Part shown: piece by piece, positions 45,855 through 55,553 of the stretch
How positions within the stretch are numbered: the stretch's first letter is position 1
How the letters are laid out: each line of letters opens with the position of its first letter
Assembly: GCA_030654695.1 (NCBI GenBank)
Contig: JAURWY010000013.1
Coordinates: 1-64,000 of the forward strand
Source of the DNA: Polaromonas sp.
GTDB lineage: Bacteria; Pseudomonadota; Gammaproteobacteria; Burkholderiales; Burkholderiaceae_C
Direction of reading: 5' to 3'
Length of the DNA stretch: 64,000 bases
Program-made: the position numbers and the translations under genes
Notes under the pieces: model-generated
What the model was told of the DNA's origin: nothing
Database searches by the model: none
The model's input: the letters and a program-made list of their open reading frames with translations, nothing else

Positions 45855-47030
45855 TCAAGCTGGTGCGATAGCTTTGGCCTTAGCCGCTGCCAGCGTCTTC
45901 GCTGCCCGGCGGTCAAAGACCAATGTCAGCAAAGCCAGCAGCGCAAACGGCACGCCGACCCAGGCGAGCTGGACCAAGCCGAGGGTGTCGAGCAAAGCAC
46001 CGCTGAGCATGCTCCCCAACGCCGTCCCCATGTAAAGCATGGAACCATTCAGGCTCAGCAGCAGCGGCGCTTGCTTGGGGGACAGGCTGGCCAGCCGGCT
46101 TTGTTGCGGCGTCATCATGCCAAAGCCGGCAACGCCCCACACCACCAACGCTATCACCATCAACGGAATATAGCCTTGCGTCAGCGGCAGCAAAGCCATC
46201 ATGACAATCATCACGGTGAGCTGCCCGACCAGCGTGCGCAGCGAGCCAAAGCGGTCGTTCGCCCAGCCGCCGACCAAGGTGCCTGCCACACCCGACAGTC
46301 CGAAAGCCGCCAGTGTCAACGACAACCCGCCGGAGCTCATCGGGTTGAGCGCTTGCAACAACGGCCCGATGTAGGCGAAAACACTGAACACCGCGACGAA
46401 GTAAAGCAGCGTCCGCAACCACACACGCAGCACGGCCGGATTGGCTGCAACGGCTCGAAAGCCGACAAAACTGCTGCCGTGACTGGCCAGATTGGCCGGC
46501 ACCAGCCAGCCGACCGATATCAGCGCACCCAAGCTCGCGGCAGCCGACAGCCACACTGGAACGCGCCAACCGTATTCAAAACCGAGCCAGGCACCGAGCG
46601 GTACGCCAACAGCGTAGCTGATGCTCATACCTAAAAAAGTGATGGCCAAAGCCCGACCGCGCAGCGCTGGCGCGACCATGCCCACCGCCAACGCCGCAGC
46701 TGCAGCCGTGAACATGGCGCCACCGCCCATCAGTGCTCGTCCCAGCAGCAGCGAGGCAAAGTTAGGTGCCAGAGCAGACACCACGCAGCCGGCGGTGAAG
46801 AGCGCCAAGGCCAGCTGAATCACGCTTTTACGCGACCATTTGACGGTCAGGACGATGAGCAAAGGCGCCAAGATGGCGGTGGAAACGGCATAGGCCGTCA
46901 TGGCTTGGCCTGCGGCTGCCAAGCTGATGTTCAGCGAGACACTCACCGGCTCCAAGATGCCGCCCAACACAAAGGCGCCACTGCCAATGACGAGATTGCA
47001 GAACGCGAAAAAATACAGGATGGGTGGCAT
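45855..47030 (-). CDS. Major facilitator superfamily transporter (AraJ/YdhP-type)
   Basis: A 391-residue protein with 12 predicted spans. The drug:H+ antiporter-1 pattern is visible: LVIGSGAFVLGGILEPVSVS in span 1 and an LLLGRALMGGGAMFTAAAAA segment after the A-like loop KWSRKSVIQ. It heads the minus-strand run into the copper cluster, 32 bases before the CopL-like ATG, so it may share the transcript. The substrate is unknown; export of copper complexes or an unrelated compound are both possible. Confidence 0.85.
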   Translation of the reverse strand: MPPILYFFAFCNLVIGSGAFVLGGILEPVSVSLNISLAAAGQAMTAYAVSTAILAPLLIVLTVKWSRKSVIQLALALFTAGCVVSALAPNFASLLLGRALMGGGAMFTAAAAALAVGMVAPALRGRALAITFLGMSISYAVGVPLGAWLGFEYGWRVPVWLSAAASLGALISVGWLVPANLASHGSSFVGFRAVAANPAVLRVWLRTLLYFVAVFSVFAYIGPLLQALNPMSSGGLSLTLAAFGLSGVAGTLVGGWANDRFGSLRTLVGQLTVMIVMMALLPLTQGYIPLMVIALVVWGVAGFGMMTPQQSRLASLSPKQAPLLLSLNGSMLYMGTALGSMLSGALLDTLGLVQLAWVGVPFALLALLTLVFDRRAAKTLAAAKAKAIAPA

Positions 47031-47131
47031 GGCGATGGTTCAAGAAGAAGGTGCAATGCTGAGTATGCGGTAAGTTGGCTCATCTTGCTGCGGCGCAGCA
47101 TTTACAGGCTCAATTTTGCAGGCGCAACGAC

Positions 47132-47160
47132 CTGTCATTTTCGAAATTCTGACAGCTGTC
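47132..47160. promoter_or_regulatory. Candidate operator in the MFS / DUF4395 divergent region
   Basis: CTGTCA (47132-47137) and TGACAG (47150-47155) form an inverted repeat around 12 bases, and GACAGCTGTC (47151-47160) is itself a perfect palindrome. Such TGACA/TGTCA boxes resemble sites of heavy-metal two-component regulators; the binding factor is not identified. Confidence 0.4.
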
Positions 47161-47239
47161 GTCCGCGCGTTGGAGGCTGCAAACGTTCTGAGCTTTGCTG
47201 GGCGTGGATAATTAAGTTAATACTTATAAATAAGGCGCC

Positions 47240-47992
47240 ATGATGAACAAGACCTTTCAATTCGGCCAACACCATCCCGACTATGCGGTGCGGGTGCTGA
47301 ACGAGCGAGCCGTCAGGGCCAGTGCGGGCATCCTGTTTTTCATGGGCTTGATCGCTTTCATGAACGCATGGCTGGTCGGCAATTTTCAGCCGACGCGGGT
47401 CTTTGTGTTGTTGTTTTTATTGGATTTCAGCATCCGGGTTTTTGTTAACCCGCTGTATGCCCCGAGTCTCATCATTGGGCAATGGTTCGTCAGAAAGCAG
47501 CAGCCGGAGTATGTAGGCGCACCGCAAAAACGCTTTGCTTGGGCGATTGGCTTTGTGCTGGCGCTGGTCATGTCGTACTTGATGGTTTTCAACAAGATGG
47601 TTGGGCCCCTCAATTTGTTGGTGTGCGGCATTTGCTTGGCGTTGATGTTTGCCGAAACAGCTTTTGGCATCTGTATTGGCTGCAAGATTTACAACGCTTT
47701 CAATCGCGAAAAAGCGCAGCTCTGCCCGGGTGGCGTGTGTGACGTGCAGACTCAGACGAGTGCTTCAGTGAGTTGGGTGCAGGCGCTGGTGGTTTTGATT
47801 TTTGTGGGCATTGCTGTCGCGGTGGTGCAAGCGGTTTATCACCCTGGTGCGGCGGTCTCTGGGGCTTTGACAGCAACACCTGCCGCGCAAGTTTTGCCGG
47901 CCAGCAATGCCGAGTCCGAGCGCTGCAAAGTCCCCGAGTTTGCCAAAGCCATCGGCCATGAAGCCAAGTGGAAACTGCACAACAACTGCTGA
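47240..47992 (+). CDS. DUF4395 family membrane protein
   Basis: A 250-residue protein with four to five membrane spans. NERAVRASAGILFFMGLIAF, FVNPLYAPSLIIGQW and ETAFGICIGCKIYNAF are the DUF4395 blocks; CIGC in a span end and CPGGVC just after are possible thiol or metal sites. A last span (VLIFVGIAVAVVQAVYH) precedes a periplasmic tail ending in CKVPEFAKAIGHEAKWKLHN. The family is linked with thioredoxin and sulfur genes but has no proven activity. The stop overlaps the MBL start as TGATG. Confidence 0.82.
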   Translation: MMNKTFQFGQHHPDYAVRVLNERAVRASAGILFFMGLIAFMNAWLVGNFQPTRVFVLLFLLDFSIRVFVNPLYAPSLIIGQWFVRKQQPEYVGAPQKRFAWAIGFVLALVMSYLMVFNKMVGPLNLLVCGICLALMFAETAFGICIGCKIYNAFNREKAQLCPGGVCDVQTQTSASVSWVQALVVLIFVGIAVAVVQAVYHPGAAVSGALTATPAAQVLPASNAESERCKVPEFAKAIGHEAKWKLHNNC

Positions 47993-48955
47993 TGAAAAAT
48001 ATCCATACCCCCCGCCGTTGGTCTGAATTCAGCCACTCGTTGAAAGGCACTTTGAGCGTCTTGTTGCTGGCGGTTGCCGGCCACAGCGCAGCGCTGGAAG
48101 TTCGTTTTGAACCAGTGACCGAAGGCGTTTTTGCGTATGTCGGCGACATGGGCCCGCGCACGCTGGCCAACGAAGGCTTGAACGCGAACATTGGACTTGT
48201 TGTCACGGCGCAAGGGGCGGTGCTGATCGACAGTGGCGCTACTTGGGAAAGTGCCCGGCAGATTCATGAGGCCGTGCGCCGCGTCACCACCCAGCCGGTG
48301 CGTTGGGTCATCAACACTGGCGGTCAAGACCACCGCTGGTTGGGCAACGGTTATTTCAAAGCGCAAGGGGCCGAGATTCTGGCCCATGCCAGTGCCGAGG
48401 CTGACATGCGCAGCCGCGGCAACGATCAGCTTGAAACCTTGCGTGCGGCCCTGGGGCCACGCGCCGCCGGCACCACAACGACACTGCCAACGCGCTGGCT
48501 GACGCAGCCAGACCAGCGGCTTGAGCTCGGCGGTGTGGTGTTCGAGTTCAAGCACCGGGGTGGCGCGCACACACCGGGTGACATGTTGGTTTGGCTGCCA
48601 CAAAAAACAGCTGTTGTTCAGTGGTGACGTGGTCTACGTTGACCGCATGTTGGGCGTGATACCGGTGAGTCAGACCAAGGCATGGTTAACGACGTTTGCA
48701 GAAATCGAGCGCCTGGCGCCAGCGCTGATCGTGCCCGGCCATGGCCGTGTCACTAACCTGGCCACTGCCCAGGCTGATACGCGCGACTATTTGCTGGCTT
48801 TGCGCGGTCACATGAAGAAAGCTGTCGACGACGGCGTCGACCTCAGTAACGCTATCAAGACCTTTGATTCCACACTTTTCTTGCGCTTGCGCAATGCGCC
48901 TGAACTGAATCCCGGCAATGCTAGTCGCACTTATTTAGAGCTTGAGCGCGAATAG
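47992..48955 (+). pseudogene. MBL-fold metallo-hydrolase-like protein, frameshifted
   Basis: Two frames together encode one exported MBL-fold protein of about 320 residues. Frame 1 runs from ATG 47992 (signal peptide LSVLLLAVAGHSAAL) to a stop at 48627; frame 2 carries on from LLFSGDVVYVDRMLG to EYLELERE at 48955. The break is an A6 run at 48602-48607; five A's would restore WLPQKQLLFSGD. The usual HxHxDH motif is NTGGQDH (108-114), losing two zinc His, while HTPGD, SGD and PGHG remain. Either a real lesion, a sequencing error, or slippage. It lies in an operon with an exporter and TlpA. Confidence 0.8.
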
Positions 48956-48986
48956 CGCCGCCTTCAGAACCCTTGAAAGTCCAGCC

Positions 48987-50183
48987 ATGAAGCGCAACCC
49001 CCTTTTGACACGCCGCATTGCAGTGGCTGGCGCCGTGTTGGCACTGCTAGGCGCGATGGCTTTTGTGGCCTTGCGCACCGGCCCGCTGGCCCCCGTCAAG
49101 GTGACGCTCACGCAGGCTGTGGAAGGGCGCTTGACGCCCGCTGTTTTTGGCATTGGCACGGTTGAAGCGCGGCGCAGTTGGATGGTCGGGCCAACCACCG
49201 CGGGCCGGGTGCTGAGCGTGAAGGTTGATGTCGGTGATGTGGTGAAAGCCGGTCAACTGCTGGCCGAAATGGACCCGGTCGATTTAGACCAGCGGTTGCA
49301 AGCGCTGGACGCGTCGTTGGCGCGTGCCGGCAGTGCGCAAGCCGCAGCGCAGGCGCAGCGGAGCGACGCTGCAGCGCGCCGCTCTTTGGCCAAAGCCAAC
49401 AGTGAGCGCAACCAAGATTTGGCCAAGCAAAACTTCATCAGCGCGGGTGCCCTTGAGGCGCGCGAGCAAGAACTGGCTTCAGCCAACGCCAGCTTGCAAT
49501 TGGCCGAGGCCAATGTCGCGGGTGCAGCACAAGACAGTCAGCGTCTCAAGGCCGACCGTGCCGGCTTGTTGCAGCAGCGCGGCAACGTGCGCCTGCTGGC
49601 ACCCGCTGATGGCGTGGTCACCACCCGCGACGCCGAAGCCGGCAGCACCGTGGTGGCCGGCCAGCCGGTGCTGCGCTTGATCGACCCGGCCAGTCTGTGG
49701 GTGCGCTTGCGCATCGACCAAGGTCGTTCTGCTGGCTTGGCCGCCGGTCTGCCGGCGCGCATCGTGCTGCGCTCGCAGCCACACAGCGAGCTGCCAGGCC
49801 AAGTGGCCCGCGTCGAATTATTGGCCGACAGCGTGACCGAAGAGCGCATTGCTCAAGTGGGCTTTGCACACATGCCCGCGGGCGTGTCGGTCGGTGAAAT
49901 GGCCGAAGTGACTTTGCAGCTGCCCAGCACGGCTTCCGCGTTGTTGCTGCCGAATGCGAGCATTCAGCGTCAGCAAGGGCAAACCGGGGTTTGGCGTTTG
50001 AAGGCCGGTCGGCCTGAATTTGTGCCGGTGCAACTCGGCGCGTCCGGTCTGGACGGCCAAGTGCAGGTGCTGCAAGGGTTGGCGGCCGGCGACGAGGTGG
50101 TGGTTTACAGCCAGAAGGCCTTGAGCGCTGGCACGCGCGTTCAAGTGGTTGATGCACTGCTCAAACCCGGAGCCCGGCCGTGA
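48987..50183 (+). CDS. HlyD-family periplasmic adaptor of an efflux pump
   Basis: A 398-residue membrane-fusion protein: one N-terminal anchor (RIAVAGAVLALLGAMAFVAL), a biotinyl-lipoyl half (GRVLSVKVDVGDVVKAGQLL), an Ala/Gln-rich alpha hairpin coiled coil (about residues 105-195), the second lipoyl half (VRLLAPADGVVTTRDAEAGS) and beta-barrel. It links an inner-membrane pump to an outer-membrane channel. The permease gene starts within its last codon as GTGA, so the partner is the MacB-type ABC transporter that follows. No dedicated TolC is next to it. Confidence 0.92.
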   Translation: MKRNPLLTRRIAVAGAVLALLGAMAFVALRTGPLAPVKVTLTQAVEGRLTPAVFGIGTVEARRSWMVGPTTAGRVLSVKVDVGDVVKAGQLLAEMDPVDLDQRLQALDASLARAGSAQAAAQAQRSDAAARRSLAKANSERNQDLAKQNFISAGALEAREQELASANASLQLAEANVAGAAQDSQRLKADRAGLLQQRGNVRLLAPADGVVTTRDAEAGSTVVAGQPVLRLIDPASLWVRLRIDQGRSAGLAAGLPARIVLRSQPHSELPGQVARVELLADSVTEERIAQVGFAHMPAGVSVGEMAEVTLQLPSTASALLLPNASIQRQQGQTGVWRLKAGRPEFVPVQLGASGLDGQVQVLQGLAAGDEVVVYSQKALSAGTRVQVVDALLKPGARP

Positions 50184-51373
50184 TCAGTCTGGCTGGCCGT
50201 GACATCTTGCACGGCTGGGGAAAATTTGCACTGACGGGCTTGGGGCTGGGTTTGTTGATTGGCGTGACGCTGACCATGGCCGGGGTTTACCGCGGCATGG
50301 TCGACGACGCACACGCGCTGCTCAACAACAGTGGCGCCGACCTCTGGGTGGTGCAAAAAGACACGCAAGGGCCTTACGCCGAATCCTCCAGCATCAAGGA
50401 TGATGTGGTGCGCAGCGTGCGCGGCATGCCCGGCGTGGCGCAAGCGTCCAACGTCACTTACTTCACCTTGCAAGTGCAAGACGCTGAAGCTGAAGACAAG
50501 CGTGTCATGGTCGTCGGCATTGAGCCGGGTCAACCCGGCGAACCCGGCTATTTGGTGGCCGGCCGCCACCTCACGCGCAATCACTACGAAGCAGTCGCTG
50601 ACGTCAAAACCGGATTTGCGTTGGGTGAGACCATCCGCATCCGCCGCCATGGCTACACGGTGGTCGGCCTGACCCAGCGCATGGTGTCTTCGGGTGGCGA
50701 CCCGATGCTTTTTATTCCGCTCAAAGATGCGCAAGAAAGCCAGTTTTTAAAGGACAACGACGCGATCGAAAACGACCGCGCCCGCACCGCCGCTAATCCG
50801 GCTTTCAACCGGCCCGCCGTGCCCGGTTTGCTGGAGGCGGTGCAGGCTTTGCAAACCAGCAGCCGCAATGTGAACGCGGTGCTGGTGCAAGTACAAAGCG
50901 GCTGGACACCGGAACGCGTGGCTGAGCCGATCCGGCGCTGGAAGCATTTGTCGGTGTTCACGCGGGACGGCATGGAAGAGATTTTGGTGGCCAAGCTGAT
51001 CGCCACGTCGGCCAAACAAATCGGCATGTTTCTGGCCATACTGGCCCTCGTCAGCGCGGCCATTGTGGCCTTCATCATCTACACCATGACGCTGGGTAAG
51101 ATCCGCGAAATTGCGGTGCTCAAGCTGATCGGCACGCGCAACAGCACCATCGCCGGCATGATTTTGCAGCAGGCACTGGGCCTGGGTTTGATCGGCTTTG
51201 TGGTGGGCAAAGTGGCGGCCACGGTGTGGGCGCCGATCTTTCCTAAATTTGTTTTGCTGTTGACGCAAGACGCCGTTATCGGCTTGTTGGCCACGCTGCT
51301 GATTTGTGCGCTGGCCAGCACGCTGGCGATCCGCGTGGCGCTCCAAGTCGACCCGGCAACGGCCATCGGATGA
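50180..51373 (+). CDS. ABC transporter permease, FtsX/MacB type
   Basis: A 397-residue permease with one N-terminal span (GLGLGLLIGVTLTMAGVYRG), a large periplasmic MacB-like domain (about 45-270), and three C-terminal spans starting IGMFLAILALVSAAIVAFII with the FtsX motif LGKIREIAVLKLIGTRNSTI. It is a mechanotransmission-type permease, not a channel for bulk solutes, so a peptide, siderophore or envelope lipid is more plausible than a metal ion. GTG 50180 overlaps the adaptor stop, and the ATPase gene overlaps its end as ATGA. Confidence 0.92.
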   Translation: MISLAGRDILHGWGKFALTGLGLGLLIGVTLTMAGVYRGMVDDAHALLNNSGADLWVVQKDTQGPYAESSSIKDDVVRSVRGMPGVAQASNVTYFTLQVQDAEAEDKRVMVVGIEPGQPGEPGYLVAGRHLTRNHYEAVADVKTGFALGETIRIRRHGYTVVGLTQRMVSSGGDPMLFIPLKDAQESQFLKDNDAIENDRARTAANPAFNRPAVPGLLEAVQALQTSSRNVNAVLVQVQSGWTPERVAEPIRRWKHLSVFTRDGMEEILVAKLIATSAKQIGMFLAILALVSAAIVAFIIYTMTLGKIREIAVLKLIGTRNSTIAGMILQQALGLGLIGFVVGKVAATVWAPIFPKFVLLLTQDAVIGLLATLLICALASTLAIRVALQVDPATAIG

Positions 51374-52092
51374 AGGCCATGAATAATTTAATTGGCGGTA
51401 TCCGCATCGAAGGCCTGCGCAAGGTTTATGGCCAGGGCGACACCGCGGTCGAGGCCCTTAAAAATGTCAATATGGCGGTCGCCCCGGGCGAGGTGGTGGG
51501 CCTGGTCGGGCCGTCGGGCTCGGGCAAAAGTACGCTGCTCAAATGCCTGGGCGCCATCATCGAGCCCACCAGCGGGCGCATGACGTTGGGCCAAGACGTG
51601 ATTTACGACAACGGCTGGACCACGCCTGATTTGCGTGCGCTGCGGCGCGACCGCATTGGCTTTGTGTTTCAAGCGCCGTACCTGATTCCTTTTCTGGACG
51701 TGACCGACAACGTCGCCTTGCTGCCGATGTTGGCCGGCGTGACCAACGCCCTGGCCCGGGCGCGCGCGTTAGAGTTATTGACCGCGCTGGATGTGGCGCA
51801 CCGCGCCAAAGCCGAGCCCTCGCAACTGTCGGGCGGTGAGCAACAACGGGTGTCGATTGCGCGCGCGCTGGCGAATCGCCCGCCGGTGATTTTGGCTGAT
51901 GAGCCGACCGCGCCGCTGGACAGCGAACGCGCCCTGGCCGTCATGCGCATCCTGAACCAGATGGCGCAGCAAGCGCAGACCGCCATCATCGTCGTCACGC
52001 ATGATGAGAAGATCATTCCTACTTTCAAGCGGATTTATCACATTCGCGATGGTCAAACAGTTGAAGAGCGCGGCGAAGGCCGGCCTTTGTAG
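51370..52092 (+). CDS. ABC transporter ATP-binding protein (MacB/LolD type)
   Basis: A 240-residue ATPase. GPSGSGKST is Walker A, LSGGEQQRVSIARAL the signature, VILADEPTAPLDSERA the Walker B, and the H-loop is VVTHDEK. The GLRKVYGQGDTAVEALKNV N-terminus is typical of the MacB/LolD group. ATG 51370 overlaps the permease stop by four bases, which sets the start against the longer open frame. It powers the neighbouring permease-adaptor pump. Confidence 0.94.
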   Translation: MKAMNNLIGGIRIEGLRKVYGQGDTAVEALKNVNMAVAPGEVVGLVGPSGSGKSTLLKCLGAIIEPTSGRMTLGQDVIYDNGWTTPDLRALRRDRIGFVFQAPYLIPFLDVTDNVALLPMLAGVTNALARARALELLTALDVAHRAKAEPSQLSGGEQQRVSIARALANRPPVILADEPTAPLDSERALAVMRILNQMAQQAQTAIIVVTHDEKIIPTFKRIYHIRDGQTVEERGEGRPL

Positions 52093-52106
52093 TCACAAGG
52101 AACTTG

Positions 52107-52925
52107 ATGTTGTTGAATGTTCAGTTGGGGCCGTTCTCAGTGCAGGTTAGCCACCTTTTGTTATTGCTGTCGTTGCTGGTTGCCGCAGGCGTGGGTCGTT
52201 GGGTCGGACGTCATCACAAAACAACCATTGGCCATGTCCTGTTAGATATGTTTTGGGTTGGCTTGCTTGGGGCTCGCCTGGCCTTTGTGGTGAGCTGGTT
52301 TGAGTCGTACCGCAGCGCACCTTGGACCCTGCTGGACATTCGCGATGGCGGCTTCACCCCATGGGTAGGGCTTTTGGCCGCCGCTTGTCTGGCCGGTTGG
52401 CGGGGCTGGCAACAGCCCGCCATGCGCAAGCCCTTGCTCTGGGGGCTGACGGCTGGCGCAGTCGCTTGGGGTGCCATGTCCGTTGTGGCCGGCAACTTGG
52501 GGAGCGGCGCCAAACCGATATTGCCATCAGTGACTTTGCTGACATTGACCGGAGAGTCCACCACGCTGGCTGAAGTCGCAAAAGGCCAGCCGCTGGTGGT
52601 CAATTTGTGGGCCAGTTGGTGTCCGCCTTGCAGGCGCGAAATGCCCGTACTGGCGGCTGCCCAAGAGCAAGAAAAAGAGATTACCTTTGTCTTTGCCAAT
52701 CAAGGGGAAGACGCCAGCACTGCTTTGCGTTATCTGCAGGCGAGCCAACTCGACTTGCGAAATGTTCTATTTGATGCAGGCGCTCTGCTGGGTCACGCGA
52801 TTGGCTCCACGGCCTTGCCCACGACACTTTTTTACGATGCCAACGGTCAACTGGTCAACGTGCATTTAGGCGAATTGTCCAAGGCCTCGTTGGCCAATCA
52901 ATTGGCTGCATTGCATTCAAAATAA
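52107..52925 (+). CDS. TlpA-family thioredoxin with an Lgt-like membrane domain
   Basis: A 272-residue protein of two parts. Residues 1-140 hold three to four spans resembling prolipoprotein diacylglyceryl transferase (GLLGARLAFVVSWFE; RDGGFTPWVGLLAA), though the catalytic residues of Lgt are not evident. Residues about 145-272 are a TlpA/ResA thioredoxin domain with WASWCPPCRREMP (redox Cys near 171 and 174) and the cis-Pro loop GSTALPTTLF. It should reduce periplasmic disulfides at the membrane. It ends the DUF4395-MBL-ABC run; ATG 52107 is preferred to the adjacent TTG. Confidence 0.85.
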   Translation: MLLNVQLGPFSVQVSHLLLLLSLLVAAGVGRWVGRHHKTTIGHVLLDMFWVGLLGARLAFVVSWFESYRSAPWTLLDIRDGGFTPWVGLLAAACLAGWRGWQQPAMRKPLLWGLTAGAVAWGAMSVVAGNLGSGAKPILPSVTLLTLTGESTTLAEVAKGQPLVVNLWASWCPPCRREMPVLAAAQEQEKEITFVFANQGEDASTALRYLQASQLDLRNVLFDAGALLGHAIGSTALPTTLFYDANGQLVNVHLGELSKASLANQLAALHSK

Positions 52926-53025
52926 GTAGCTATCTTCAGGTGGGGATTGAAGGTTTGAGGCATGTCAATAAGGCACTAAATTTTTATATTTTGTGGCTTA
53001 TTTCATTCAAATGTTTTCAATTTAA

Positions 53026-55386
<2,361 letters not shown>

Positions 55387-55398
55387 TGCCTTGAGCTG

Positions 55399-55438
55399 AT
55401 CCCCGCGCCGCTCTGATGGGTGTCGCGGGGATTTTTTT
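55399..55438 (+). terminator. Intrinsic terminator after katG
   Basis: ATCCCCGCG (55399-55407) pairs with CGCGGGGAT (55424-55432) around a 16-base loop and runs into seven T's, starting 13 bases after the stop. Confidence 0.88.
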
Positions 55439-55491
55439 GCCTGCTCAACAGATGCCGTGCTTGGGTTGTCACCGCCAAAATTTTGGACCGA

Positions 55492-55505
55492 TTGATTTAA
55501 ATCAA
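55492..55505. promoter_or_regulatory. Perfect FNR/Anr box upstream of the SQR-like gene
   Basis: TTGAT-TTAA-ATCAA is the exact FNR/Anr consensus. TATAAA at 55532-55537 can serve as -10, placing the box centre near -45 relative to the expected start, close to a class II activator position. It implies low-oxygen induction. Confidence 0.7.
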
Positions 55506-55553
55506 GGGTGGCGGATCAAAGTTTGCCAAAATATAAAAAAATAAGGAGACAGC

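Noticed and set aside
48602..48608. Programmed -1 ribosomal frameshift at the A-run of the MBL gene
   Set aside because: The A-AAA-AAC heptamer is not in the needed phase: restoring the protein requires a +1 shift or loss of one A.
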